This document shows positions 12,501 through 21,812 of a stretch of DNA of 64,000 nucleotides, one piece after another. Each line of letters starts with the position of its first letter. Position 1 is the first letter of the stretch. The notes beneath the pieces are model-generated. The model was not told where the DNA came from. It searched no databases and worked only from the letters and a program-made list of their open reading frames with translations. The DNA is taken from the NCBI GenBank assembly GCA_947247005.1, contig OX365953.1, forward strand, positions 8,127,001 to 8,191,000, read 5' to 3'. This DNA comes from Spisula solida. Its lineage: Eukaryota > Mollusca > Bivalvia > Venerida > Mactridae. The position numbers and the translations under genes were made by a program.

Positions 12501-15500
12501 GAGTTATTTATAGATCACAATTCTTTTGGCTACTTTTAGAAAGGACCACCCAAGGAATATTCCTGTGAAGTTTGGTTGAAATTTGCCAAGTGGTTTAGGA
12601 GGAGATGTTGTTTGAATGAATTGTTGACGCACGCACGGATACACGGACGCACAGACGACGAGCAATCACAATAGCTCACCTTGTCACTATGTGACAGGTG
12701 AGCTAAAAATGGTTATTGACACAAAAACGTATGTTTACCACAATGGGCTGTTTTATACTTCCAACAAAAGTAATTAAACCTCTAATTCCTGACAATATGC
12801 ACGACTGGGTTTAGTGGCATCCGACTAATAGTGTCAGTGAAATATGGGTGGTTTAAATATGGCACCATCCAATTAAAATTGTAAGTGAAATATGCAGGGG
12901 TGTCAACAGAGCCAAATTAAAAATCCTGAAAATCATATGCGGCCGACCATTTTTGCCAAACAAGAGGCCTTCATCCACTTAGTTTCCATATTTAACAAGT
13001 TTTTATTGAATAAAATCCTTCAGAGCAGATTAAAATGACCATAACTTTGCCATTTGTTGATGTATTTTCATCAAATAACTTTTATTATTATCAGAAAGCA
13101 TAGCTCTTTCAGGATGGACAAATTCCGGATTTATCAGGAATATTGACATCCCTGAATATGAGTCATTATATTACCAGGCACGTTAAAGAACCCAGGAGAC
13201 GGTAGTCTGCAACAGCAACTGCAAGGTTTCGCACTAAGATTCCTTTTAATAAACAATTGCCTCTTCCATCGGCCATTTTTGGCATTAAAAGTAGGCAGGG
13301 GAAAAACAGATGATCATGCACATAAGTTGGCGAAACAAATGCACACAATCAACAACAAGCAAACCACAGACAAAAGCCTGCAAGCAGCCTACCTATAGGC
13401 ACTGTCATCCATTAGTTGTGCTCGGTTAATCTTTCTATTGTCTGTAAAACACCTATGTACATCATTGACACTAGCTGCCCATGTATGAAGATTCCCAGTA
13501 CCAAACAATGCTAGACCACCACCACCTGAGGAAATATACAAACACATATACACATATACACACATACAAATACATGTATACATGTACAAACATCTATTTT
13601 AACATAACTGATGACTTGGCTAATACAGTAAGATCTCGATACAACGACGTTGTTTGTTTTCAAGGAAAATGTTGTTGTAACAAATATGTCAGTACTGTAT
13701 ACTGAATTGATACAAAGAGCATTTTAATACTTTTGTCCCCAAATTTGATTTCAGTATAATAAATTTGTCAGTATATTGGGTTTTGTTATATCGAGATCTG
13801 ACTGTATAGACAAAGAGCAAGAAAAGCGTTACATATTTTGGGTAAAAAATCTACCGTAAAGTTTTTAAAACAATTAAACGCACAGTGCTCTACCAACTGA
13901 ACTAATTATAAAGCCGGCTTTTTGTCTTTTTCCCGGTCATTTTAATAGGGGCTGCTTTCATGCAGAGCTAGCATTTTGTCTGGTTTGTTGTTGTCTTTTT
14001 TCTTTGCAGCCATTAAAAAAAACCATTTATGTAGCTGCGGGTTGTCATAATTAATTTCTGGTTAATTGTTATGTTTGTTGTTGTGACTTATTGTTCTTTG
14101 AATTCAGGTGTTCTTTTGTCCCTTAAAGTCACATCATCTCTCCCAAAACTGTTTTCCCGATCATCCAGTAAATAGACTAATTTTAATTATACAAAGAATT
14201 AGGATGTTTTTCACAAAATTTATAATCTATAATTGACGACAGAATGTCAGCTGTATCTGTCGAAATAGTATGCAAAAAATCACATTTAGTAAAATGCAAG
14301 AGTTATTCCCCTTAGACTTTAAATCATGCATTTATTGTTTACATTTCGTTATTTTGTTTACAAACCAACTGGAGGATTTATTTTGTTTTCTTTCATCTAA
14401 TGGTGTTTTCAACCTTTATGGACTCAACTAAAGTGCTCAAAATGCATCATTCTGCAGTCAGGTCGCCAAGTTATTGCTTTTTGAAGATAGCCATAGAAAG
14501 CATAATGGGACTTTAAGTAGCTGCGGGTTGTCAAAATTTCTGGTTAATTGTTACGTGTATCGTGGTGACTTAATGTTCTTGGAATTCAGGAGTTCTTTTG
14601 TCCCTTAATTTCCTGTGCAGCTGTTTCTGTTGGATGCATGCTACCTTCCCCTTCCACAAATGTAATCATCTTTTTAGTGATAGAAAATTAATAATGATCT
14701 TTATGTTAGCTTTGGAAGTATTTGGTTACACACTGGATAAATATATGACCAAATAAAGGCCATAAAATTGAAGAAAAGCCCCAACTTAATTAGGCTTATA
14801 ATTATTATGAACAGAATTAACACATGATGCTTGGAAATTTCTGGAGTTATTAGTCGTATATAATTTGGTTGATTATCATTGACAAACAGTTATTATTTGT
14901 CACTCATTTTATTGGAAAATCAATTGACAGAAACTTTTTGTACTGTGCTGTGTCATCATATTACAATTTTAAAAAATAACTTTTTGAAGGGGAGAAAATT
15001 AAAAGTGTATCTATTAGAATAAGTGCATCAAGGGAGGTAATAATGTAAAATAACTATTTTTAAGTCTAGAAAGAGTTGCCTCCCTTTTTATGAAAGATTA
15101 AATTGAATAAATGTGCTGGTAGAAATTCACTTATGTAATGAAGATAAAGTAATTCTGTGGGGAAAATGCACAAGCAATTACCATAGAGAAAGATGTGTTT
15201 GTCTGATTATAATAGGAACAATGGGAACATGAGCATTTAGGTTCCGTAAATTTACGAGAATTTCATGAGAATTTTTGGACAACTTAAGAATTTGATAAAA
15301 ACATGCACAGGAAAACTTCTAAGGCATCTCTGTATTTATATGAAAAACAAAAAAAACTCTGAATTGATATAAAGTTGAAATAAAAAGACATCAATTTGTA
15401 TAGTTCCAATGCTGATAAAATGGTTTTCTTGAACTCGTTTTCTTATATTTTTGCTTCAAAATTATATGGGTCTGGTACAAATATTACAAGCACATTGATC

Positions 15501-17324
15501 TTGTTTGCATAATACTCGTACGTTTAAAGTCCCATTATGCCTTAAATGGCTATTTTCAAAAGGCAATACATAGACAACCTATATCTGCAAAATGATGCAT
15601 TTTTAGCACTTTAGTTGAGCCCAAAAGGTGGGAAAACACCATAAGATGGAAGAAAACAAAATAAAGCCTCCAGGTAGTTTGTAAACAAAGTAACGAAATG
15701 TAAACAATAAATGCATTATTAAAAGTCTAAGGGGAGCAACCCTAGCAAAGTTAGTATTTTATCATCCATACATTATACTAAATGTGATTTTTGGCATACT
15801 ATTTCGACAGATATAGCTGATATTCTGTCATCAATTTATAGGTCTTTTGTGAAAAACCTCTTAATTCTTTGTATTTAGTCTATTTACTGTATGATCAGGA
15901 AAACAGTTTTTGGAGAGACAATGTGGCTTTAAAGATGTGCAAGAGACAACCTCCTTGTCGTAATCAATATCATCTGACAGTTAAATTAAATACATATTTT
16001 GTGTTAATGTTTCAATTTCGCAGTGGACAGACAACTGATTACTGCAAAATTAGAAAATTTTCAAATGACTCATTTTTGCTAAATTATCACTATTTTGTGT
16101 TCATATTTAACTTAGCCGCAGTAAAACTTGCAGGGGTGTCAACAGGGTCAAATTACAAATCCTGAAAATCCAATGTGGCTGACCATTTTTGTCAAACAAG
16201 AGGCATTCAATCGCATTATTTCCATATTTAACTCAGTTCGTATTGAATAAAACCTTCTGATTAAATTGGCCATAACTTTGCCATTTCTTATGATATTTTC
16301 ATCAAATAACTTATTTTGGTCAGATATCATAGCTCTTTCAGGATAGCAAAATCCAGAATTCTGGATTAATCCGGAATATTGACACCCCAGTAAAAGGCAG
16401 TAAAACACAAAAACATATTTCGTAACTACTTTTGAATTTTTAAAATCACAAACATTATTTTTGAACTCAGAAACTACTTCATTATAAGAAACTAATTTGA
16501 AAAATTCTGACCTTGCAAAAATATATGATTTTATGGTGGTTAAATGATTTACTAATACATATATCAAAGCATAAAAGAATCAAGAAGCAAAGGAAGTTAG
16601 TGTATAAAACTTTACCAAGAGCTGTGTGTCCTTTGGTATATTTGAGGATTTCACTGTGAGTTTTCGGACATTCACCTGGTGGCGGCTGATAGCGAGTGAA
16701 TGACATAAAACAGTACCATTTACAGAGATCTTTGTCCGCGAAATTTGATGATGTCATTAGTTCTCGTGCAAAATAAGTCCACAATTCATTGCCTGTCATA
16801 GAATGAGCATGTTCTAAAGTCAATTTACTTTTAAATACATTACAAATAGGTTCGTAATTAGCGTCGACTTCTAGCTGGAATGTTTGGCGGCCGAATCCAT
16901 GTTCTTTCATTTTTTCGGCAGTGAAAGTTTGTATGAGCATAGCACCGATTTTGATCCTCTCCAAGGCGGAATCCACCGAGCAGTCCTCACCGTCCGGACC
17001 CTGGAAGTACCCATCATCCTCCGCTAACGTGATGTAGACAGGTCGAACAAACTGCTTGAAATGTGGATACGAGAAGACTAGTGTGAACTTGAGTATCTCA
17101 TCTCCGTGCTTCAAGTGAATATTATTATCGCCCGGCACCAATCGAACCAGGACTTTAAAAGCCCCTTCAACGATTGGCCACTTTGTCGGCACCGATTCAC
17201 GTCTAGTTGAGTTCCATACTTCAATAATTCCATCGTCGATTTTAAAATCAATATCTCCGATAATCAATGGTAGATGTAAGGATAGGCATTCTCTGTGAGC
17301 GACATTATAGATACGTATTTTCAT
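3351..17324 (-). CDS. Putative zinc metalloprotease, YIL108W-like (PF12044-type), six coding exons
   Basis: Joining 17324-16616, 13525-13393, 9520-9199, 8485-8245, 6726-6540 and 3585-3351 gives 1827 nt, or 608 codons plus a TAG stop, with canonical GT-AG at all five introns and consistent phases. The zinc site HELGH is at about residues 297-301 (H297, E298, H301) with a third histidine at 307 (HTFDLAH) and a Met-turn-like GIMARGFDD at 311-319. Residues 1-236 form a beta-rich N-terminal region. Residues around 237-310 (GGGGLALFGTGNLHTW, WANYATGLGASLHELGH) match what I recall of the eukaryotic YIL108W-like metallopeptidases. The C-terminal part (about 510-608) looks like the beta-rich tail of that family. 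No signal peptide or membrane segment is seen, so a cytosolic or nuclear protein is likely. The substrate is unknown. The start is the first ATG after an in-frame TGA; it has A at -3. Confidence 0.88.
3586..6090. other. Metalloprotease intron 5, mostly unannotated
   Basis: AT-rich intronic DNA. 3790-3960 is a diverged copy of the MITE at 12897 and 16133 (shared ATGACCATAACTT and AAATAACTTTTATT). 4978-5004 is an ATGTACATGTATA-type microsatellite. 5560-6010 is richer in CpG, with repeated CGTATCAT(A/G)CATGTCTG. No exon is supported here. Confidence 0.5.
6091..6251. mobile_element. Foldback element with arms of about 55 bp
   Basis: The left arm starts GGAATATCACTGCAGTGGTG and the right arm ends CACTGTAGTGATATTCC. 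Read on opposite strands they match along about 55 bp (GTTGATCCG, GCCGTATTA, GTTGCTTG), leaving a short spacer. No coding capacity. It lies in intron 5. Confidence 0.75.
6540..6726 (-). CDS. Metalloprotease coding exon 5
   Basis: The acceptor is AATTCTTACAG|AGAGGC and the donor TTCCACAG|GTATGT. The exon has 187 nt. It encodes a Ser/Pro-rich linker, then DTELHPTKFKYVDDGAHWYRASAVLL, which begins the C-terminal beta domain. A second donor (CTCAG|GTTCC) sits exactly 9 nt upstream in the same phase and could drop three residues. Confidence 0.8.
6745..7165 (-). mobile_element. tRNA-derived SINE, tRNA-Asp-like head
   Basis: On the minus strand from about 7165, AGCTCAGTGGTAACGCACTG gives an A box, a CTGGA/TCCAG stem encloses a loop with GTC (Asp), and GGGTTCAAACC gives a B box. 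The body runs to GGCGCTATATAAAT near 6760. The start of the acceptor stem is lost, so this is a SINE head and not a tRNA gene. It lies in intron 4, with its 3' end about 20-35 nt from the exon 5 acceptor. Confidence 0.7.
7166..7600. other. Intron 4 sequence, nothing recognised
   Basis: No exon, RNA gene or terminal repeat pair could be supported. Confidence 0.4.
7601..7890 (+). mobile_element. Pearl-like ACGG element, family 2, in intron 4
   Basis: It begins ACAAGACTGCGTTCAATAAA, carries a GGACGGACGAATGAACGAAC microsatellite and ends with a hairpin (TATGCCTCCCG...CGGGGGCATA) followed by AAAAA. A near-identical copy is at 58173-58458. ACGG microsatellites are a known mark of bivalve pearl/HINE elements. 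Confidence 0.75.
8245..8485 (-). CDS. Metalloprotease coding exon 4
   Basis: The acceptor is TTCTTTACAG|CTACC (phase 0) and the donor CCAAAAGAG|GTATAAG (phase 1). The exon has 241 nt and encodes residues 389-468, with NVYIAPPPVVFKVETEFKPV and a Thr/Val-rich beta-type stretch. No stop is in frame before the donor. Confidence 0.82.
8977..9190. mobile_element. TA-type MITE (CTGTAAAATCA family) ending beside the exon 3 donor
   Basis: The left end is ACTGTAAATTCATTATTTTTCG. The right end is GTGATTTTACAAAA, preceded by AAATCAACGAAATTTAAT. The same family is at 25806-26022 and 50557-50790. It ends only about eight bases from the exon 3 donor site. Confidence 0.65.
9199..9520 (-). CDS. Metalloprotease coding exon 3, zinc-binding exon
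   Basis: The acceptor is AACTTTCAG|AGAA and the donor AAAAAG|GTATGT. The exon has 322 nt and encodes REFYWANYATGLGASLHELGH and the third His ligand, followed by a hydrophilic segment. It ends in phase 0. Its 5' part is the catalytic core of the protein. The 3' part is unusually rich in AGGTCA-like hexamers on the coding strand. Confidence 0.9.
9936..10479 (+). mobile_element. Pearl-like element with ACGG repeat and 3' hairpin
   Basis: The head is ACAAGAGGGCC...GGCCCTAAAGCGCTCACCTG. The interior has two diverged TGACCT-rich monomers. Then come ACGACGGACGACGG and a 34-nt terminal hairpin at 10441-10474 (AGCTCACCTTGAGCAC / GTGCTCAGGTGAGCT), followed by AAAAA. It lies in intron 2. No coding capacity. 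Confidence 0.8.
10782..10995. repeat. Dispersed repeat block, copy shared with 12192-12412
   Basis: The block from CCAGAGTTCTGCATTGATTA to AGAAAAATGTCAATTTTGTA is repeated almost identically at about 12192-12412, and in diverged form at about 11915-12105. The ORF here is the same repeat read on the minus strand. Confidence 0.75.
11130..11440. repeat. Degenerate minisatellite of TTTTCAAGGGTCT motifs
   Basis: Variants of TTTCAAGGGTCTC recur about ten times at irregular spacing of roughly 25-40 bp. No frame is conserved, so it is not protein-coding. Confidence 0.6.
11804..12709 (+). mobile_element. Pearl-like element with 3' hairpin
   Basis: The head is ACAAGAGCGCCC...GGGCCCTAGGTCGCTCACCTG. 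The interior holds three monomers of the CAACCAGAGTT block. Then come CGGATACACGGACGCACAGACG and a hairpin at 12673-12704 with stem GTCAC/GTGAC and loop TAT, followed by AAAAA. It lies in intron 2. Confidence 0.8.
12897..13152. mobile_element. MITE with GGGGTGTCAA ends, copy 1
   Basis: GGGGTGTCAACAGAGCC at the left matches ATTGACATCCC at the right in inverted orientation. The interior (GCCGACCATTTTTGCCAAAC, CATAACTTTGCCATTT) is shared with 16133-16388. Confidence 0.7.
13393..13525 (-). CDS. Metalloprotease coding exon 2
   Basis: The acceptor is TTTCCTCAG|GTGG and the donor CTATAG|GTAGGC. The exon has 133 nt and is bounded by phase-1 and phase-2 introns. It encodes GGGLALFGTGNLHTW...DDSAY, the conserved block just before the zinc site. 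Too short to stand out by ORF length; supported by phase and by sequence continuity on both sides. Confidence 0.85.
13626..13804. mobile_element. Short Tc1/mariner-type MITE, TA-flanked
   Basis: CAGTAAGATCTCGATACAAC and GTTATATCGAGATCTGACTG form inverted ends of about 20 bp, flanked by TA on both sides. 179 bp, no ORF. It lies in intron 1. Confidence 0.75.
13865..13915 (-). other. tRNA-like A-box fragment
   Basis: On the minus strand, AGTTCAGTTGGTAGAGCACT is a good tRNA A-box/D-arm, but no B box follows. It is a SINE fragment or degraded tRNA and not a functional tRNA. Confidence 0.4.
14031..14607. repeat. Direct repeats of about 90 bp flanking MITE copy 1
   Basis: GTAGCTGCGGGTTGTC...TTCTTTTGTCCCTTAA occurs on both sides of the MITE, at 14031-14126 and 14517-14607. 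That is far longer than a target-site duplication. Confidence 0.8.
14123..14516 (-). mobile_element. TTAA-type MITE, copy 1 (inverted)
   Basis: It begins TTAAAGTCACATCATCTCTC and ends CATAATGGGACTTTAA. It is the reverse complement of the copies at 15524 and 17482. TTAA at both ends suggests a piggyBac-like target. It lies in intron 1. Confidence 0.75.
14608..15523. other. Intron 1 sequence between MITEs
   Basis: AT-rich with no exon, RNA gene or paired termini seen. Confidence 0.4.
15524..15932 (+). mobile_element. TTAA-type MITE, copy 2
   Basis: It begins TTTAAAGTCCCATTATGCCT and ends GAGAGACAATGTGGCTTTAA. It shares TCTAAGGGGAGCAA and ATACTATTT(C/A)GACAGATA with copies 1 and 3. Confidence 0.75.
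16133..16388. mobile_element. MITE with GGGGTGTCAA ends, copy 2
   Basis: GGGGTGTCAACAGGG at the left and ATATTGACACCCC at the right are inverted, with the same interior as 12897-13152. It lies in intron 1, about 230 bp from the exon 1 donor. Confidence 0.75.
16616..17324 (-). CDS. Metalloprotease coding exon 1 (residues 1-236 plus 1 nt)
   Basis: The ATG is at 17322-17324. The donor is CTCTTG|GTAAAG and the exon ends at 16616. The open frame runs on to 16482 without the splice, but that intron-encoded tail (Leu/Phe-rich) is unlike the exon, and the next exon restores Gly-Gly-Gly-Gly in frame. The frame is also open back to a TTG at 17351. The annotated ATG is preferred because no upstream ATG is in frame. 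Confidence 0.88.
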
Positions 17325-17414
17325 TCTATCATGCAACCTCAACACGTTCAACGTAACGTTGCAACCTCACACTCAGTAGCTTCCAACACTTCTACACTCG
17401 GTACATTTCATTAT
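17325..17414 (-). promoter_or_regulatory. Probable 5'-UTR part of metalloprotease exon 1, with two short upstream ORFs
   Basis: A good acceptor (TTATATTTTCAG|ATAATG) lies at 17415-17416 on the minus strand, so the coding exon probably begins at 17414 and an untranslated exon lies further upstream. Two ATGs precede the main start. One at 17411 opens a 12-codon frame ending in TGA. One at 17406 opens a 4-codon frame ending in TAG. Both close before the main ATG, as expected of uORFs that dampen translation. Confidence 0.5.
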
Positions 17415-17481
17415 CTGAAAATATAAATAAAGTACATTGACTGTATGTATAAACTGTAGATCACTTTATATTTGTGTGACC

Positions 17482-17838
17482 TTAAAGTCTTATCTTCAAA
17501 AAGCAATAACTTGACAACCCATCTGCAGAATGATGCATTTTGAGCACTTTTGTTGAGTCCCAAAGGTTGAAAACACCATAAGATGAAAGAAAACGAAATA
17601 AAGCCTCCAGTTGGTTTGTAAACAAAATAATGAAATGTAACCAATAAATGCAAAATTTAAGGTCTAAGGGGAGCAACTCTTGCAAAATTAGTATTTTGTC
17701 ATCCGTACATTTTACTAAATATGATGTATTGCATACTATTTAGACAGATACAGCTGACATCCTAATTCTTTGTATTTAGTCTATTTTACTGAATGATCGG
17801 GAAAAAAGATTTGAGAGAGATAATTACAGTGACTTTAA
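17482..17838 (+). mobile_element. TTAA-type MITE, copy 3
   Basis: It begins TTAAAGTCTTATCTTC and ends ACAGTGACTTTAA. It lies just upstream of the presumed 5'-UTR acceptor of the metalloprotease gene. The two small minus-strand ORFs inside it are not genes. Confidence 0.7.
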
Positions 17839-17872
17839 TATTTCGAGGATTTATAAATTCACAAATATATAG

Positions 17873-18280
17873 AGGATATTTGTTGAATTTGGTGTAAGAT
17901 CGTATTTTATTTCACCGAGTGATCACAGAAAATCAATATTTTCACGAGTGGCGTAGCCACGAGTGAAAATGTAATTTTCTGTGATCACGAGTGAAATAAA
18001 ATTGATCTTACACCAAAAATCAACAAATTTTCTGTTTATTATATGCCTCATTTCCTCTTAAATGTGTTCCGTAATTGGCTTAATTGAAAAAATAACGTCG
18101 AAATTAGAACGTCACGACGCGAGAATTATGACGTCATGATGACGTAACGCATAGTTTAAAGCCCGGCGCCGTTGACGTTACGTTTCTTTTTCTGCATGAT
18201 ACTGGAACCAGCTTCTAAAACAGTGAAAATAACAAAGTGGTAATTTCACTGTTATTTTCACTGTTATTTTCACTGAAAAA
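17873..18280 (+). mobile_element. Foldback MITE, copy 1, with a palindrome of about 147 nt
   Basis: 17880-18028 is a near-perfect palindrome centred on GTGGCGTAGCCAC, with arms carrying GATCACAGAAAAT and TGGTGTAAGATC. The element continues through ACGTCACGACG, GCCCGGCGCCGTTGACG and a CACTGTTATTTT triplet repeat to TTTTCACTGAAAAA. The inverted copy is at 20651-21020. Confidence 0.8.
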
Positions 18281-18589
18281 TGTCCATAATCCATTGAAAG
18301 CAAATAATAAACTGTTTTTCTTGCAGTCTCTGAATTTTGGATTTGAAACTACTTTCCCGAATCAGCAAAAATGGATAATTTTGACCTTTATGTAACACTA
18401 TACAGTTTTCCTGCAGAATTTACTTATCTGAATCAATAATTACTTGTCAAAGCGATTGAACAACTTGAGCAAATTTCACACACTGCTTACATCATGAAAG
18501 AATATGATTGTCATGTGCATAATGATATATTTATGAAATTGTGAGCAAATCAATTCGGGAATTATACTACTATTAGTGAAAATAAAAAC

Positions 18590-18870
18590 ATCCTCGATAT
18601 ATAGCCTAGTGGTTGAGCGTTCACTTCGAGTGCGGGAGGTCTCGGGTTCGATCCCTGGCCGCGTCATTATTCAGTAACCAAAGACGAAATAAAAATGGTA
18701 CCAGAAATTCCCTCGTTAGACACTCAGCATAAAAGGGAAACTGGCTTCTCAGAGTTCTCTCATACCCTTGCGGCAACAGATAACATCAGGAATGAGGTGT
18801 CTAGAGGGATAAATAAAAGTGGAAAAACTTGTTACCCAATCGACCCTAAATAAATTAGTATAAACTAAAA
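18590..18870 (+). mobile_element. tRNA-derived SINE
   Basis: The A box is TAGCCTAGTGGTTGAGCG and the B box GGTTCGATCCC, with a CCTGGCCGCGTCA acceptor-like end. The body follows (AAAATGGTACCAGAAATTCC, CCCTCGTTAGACACTCAGCA), which I recognise as a common molluscan SINE style. Confidence 0.7.
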
Positions 18871-20100
18871 CATTACAAATTATACCCAACATACTATACT
18901 GCAGGGCATACTTGATATATATCCAATTACCACTTCAAGAAAAATACATCATTAGGGAAATAATAAGCCATTTTGTGTCTCAAGTACATCAACACACTAG
19001 CCAAATAAATCATAACTAATTGACTGAAACTGGTAATTGACAAAACACACAAATGAAACAAAGAAAGTATGGAAATTTGTGGAAATGGCCAAACAATTTT
19101 TAGTAAAATTACCTCCCTTTGATTTTCAAACTCTTATGTATGATTAAAGGTACACTATGATGATCTAGGTACTATTTTATCAAAGCACTTATGGAAATCG
19201 TAAAGTTTACCCACAAGGAGAAAAATTTAATAAGACTATTTTAGTGTCTTCTATTCTTAATCCTTCTTTACATAAACTGTGTTATTGAATATTAAAATGT
19301 ATGTATACTATATAGATTTGGGAAAATAAATATGTTTAAACTACCAACAAATTTGAATTCTTCATAATATTATAATCCTTGAACAAATACACATTAACAC
19401 TCAAAACATTGTTACCCTATAATAATGAAAACCCTAAGAGGTTCATTTAATTCAGGTAAAATTTAATGTCACACACTTCATTTTTTTAAACTAATTTATA
19501 TACATTAAGTTTGAATGTGAAACAAGTTCTTACGATTTATAAATAATCAATTACTTGTGACACCTCATTCTTGATGGTACAGGTCTTTAACATAATATTG
19601 GAAACAAAAACTCAAATCCAAGTATAAATATGCCATATTATAATACCAATATAGAGTTTTCATAACATATTTCACAGATTTACCATTGAAACTCGAATCC
19701 ATACATTAGTTCATGGGTTTAAGTTAATAATTCTGGAAAAACTAAAATCCTCAAAAATTGTCAATTCATATAGGGTAACTAAAAAAACCTAGACTTTTTG
19801 GTACACTCAAAAACTTGATGTTTGCAGGCATATTTGCCTGAAAACTTTCACCAACGCAATTTAAGTTAATTTTATTGAAATTTTCATCAACATGGTTCCA
19901 CTTTGGCAATTAGCTTAACTTTTATCTCCCACATAAATTGCACCATTAATGCTCCAAGCTATATATATAATACATCCATGAGCCTTAGGAAACAATCCAA
20001 TTTAGGACAATAATTCTAGTATTATTCTCAAAACACCATGAATCAATACACCATAACCTTTTAACATTATTATCAATGGTACAGATCATAGAAATATGGT
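18871..20100. other. AT-rich DNA, no gene seen
   Basis: A lone TTTTATCAAAGCACTTATGG terminus at about 19178 belongs to the MITE family at 2578 and 60630. Nothing else was recognised. Confidence 0.4.
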
Positions 20101-20101
20101 G

Positions 20102-20435
20102 AGGCCTAAAATAAAATATTGTTTGTTTCCCCATCCCCTACCTACCCGATTAAAAAGGGCCCTACCCAAAATATTTTATTGCCCAAATTAAAATAATATT
20201 TTTTTTATTAAAAATTGGAAGTGAAAATTTTATTTTTTTGTTTACTGGCTTCTTTCTTATGATTAAATTTTGGATTGTTGATTTTCATCTTTGAGTTAAT
20301 TCTAAATTTCATTATTTTTATGCTTTAACCAATAACTATCATACTGAAACAATTAAAAAAAATATTTACCCTACCTACCTACTCATTCTAAATCTGCTGG
20401 GGTCGGGGAAACAAGAATATTTTAAGTTCGGCCTG
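20102..20435. mobile_element. MITE with GGCC...AATATT...GTTTCCCC ends
   Basis: GGCCTAAAATAAAATATTG + TTTGTTTCCCC at the left is inverted at the right (GGGGAAACAAGAATATT...CGGCCT). Copies are at 53751-54104, 62672-63032 and 63029-63325, with a partial copy at 20507-20612. Confidence 0.8.
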
Positions 20436-20506
20436 ATTACAACTAAACATAATGCACAAGCTATATATCGGAATATACAATATGGGAAAACATTCTTGTA
20501 CGCAGC

Positions 20507-20612
20507 AGACCAAAAATATTGTTAGTTTCCCCTTCCCAACCCCGGGACCTGGCCAATTAGGGTTGGATAGGAAGGTTACTAAGCTAGGTAAATATCTTTT
20601 TTTTTTTTAAAT
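20507..20612. mobile_element. Partial copy of the GTTTCCCC MITE
   Basis: It begins GACCAAAAATATTGTTAGTTTCCCCTTCCC and lacks a matching right end. Confidence 0.55.
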
Positions 20613-20650
20613 ATATTCATTTATTATTTGCTAACAATGAATTATGGAGA

Positions 20651-21020
20651 TTTTTCAGTGAAAATAACAGTGAAATTATCATTTTGTTATTCCAGGATCA
20701 TGCGGAAAATGAAAGGTAACGTCAACGGCCCCGGGCTTTAAAATATGCGTGACCAAAATCATGCTCACGTCGTGACGTTCCAATTTCGACATATTTTTTC
20801 CAAAAAGCCAATTATGGTACCTTTTTAAGAGAAATTAAGGCATAAATAAACAGAACATTTGTTGATTTTTGGTGAAAGATCAATTTGATTTCACTTGTGA
20901 TCACAGAAAATTACATTTTAACTTGTGGGGTGGCTACGCCACTCGTGAAAATATTGATTTTCTGTGACCACTCGGTGAAATAAAATCCAATCTTACACCA
21001 AAATCAACAAAATATCCTCT
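20651..21020 (-). mobile_element. Foldback MITE, copy 2, inverted to 17873-18280
   Basis: It begins TTTTTCAGTGAAAATAACAG and ends CAACAAAATATCCTCT. The palindrome centred near 20935 (GGTGGCTACGCCAC) corresponds to that of copy 1. Together the two copies form an inverted pair about 2.4 kb apart. Confidence 0.8.
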
Positions 21021-21812
21021 ACATAATAATTTGTCAATAAACCTCAGACATGAGAGAAGTGAAGCCAGCTTTCGGTCAGTGAGTGACTGTTTTGGGAGAG
21101 TCATGTTAATTATTGAAATTTACGTAGTTTACATGTATAGTTCAGTCAGGATAAAAATCCAGTGACGCAACGGTCGAGTCCACTATTAAAAACGGTGTAA
21201 AACCAATTATAAAGGCTTTTACTGTACAAACAACTATAATTTCAACCAAACTTCGCTCTACCTGTTGTGACAATGGTTGTGATTTTTTGCGTACACATAA
21301 ACTGCAACGTCACTGTCACAATATCCTAACTGGACTATACTGCTACAAAAATTGATCAACAATACATGAAGCAATGATTCTATCTACCTTAATTTGGTTG
21401 AGTAGAACTAAACAATGTGCCAAAACATTTTTCCAGGATGGCCTTAAGCCAATTGCACTATAACAATATAAATATTTTATCCGAAAATTCATTAAAAGTG
21501 AAATGCTCCACGTGTGCATGCCATGTATTTATCACATGAAATTTTGGCATCATTTATATAATGAAATCTGTTTTTTCAACAGAAAGATGTGTATTTTTGT
21601 GTTATTTAAGAGTCATGATAAAAATGTACCATATATATATATATATATATATTATAAGATTCTCTAGTCGAATACTTTTGACCTGTCGCTAATTAGTCTC
21701 GGTGTGTTTTTGTTTGTGTACAGTAAGAATGTTTTGATGAGTTATATATAATTACAACTCTGATTGGACAACAGATAAGCATGTATATTCATGGATGACA
21801 AGTTAAAAGTGA
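21021..21812. other. AT-rich spacer with an AT dinucleotide run
   Basis: (AT)n at 21631-21651. No gene or terminal repeats seen. Confidence 0.5.

Noticed and set aside
16148..16567. Minus-strand ORF of 139 codons next to metalloprotease exon 1
   Set aside because: It lies in intron 1, runs across a MITE and has no exon-like borders or recognisable sequence.
14300..17700. Similar sequences at 14300, 15700 and 17600 as conserved exons of a gene
   Set aside because: The similarity runs the full length of TTAA-flanked MITE copies, in both orientations, and includes the terminal repeats.
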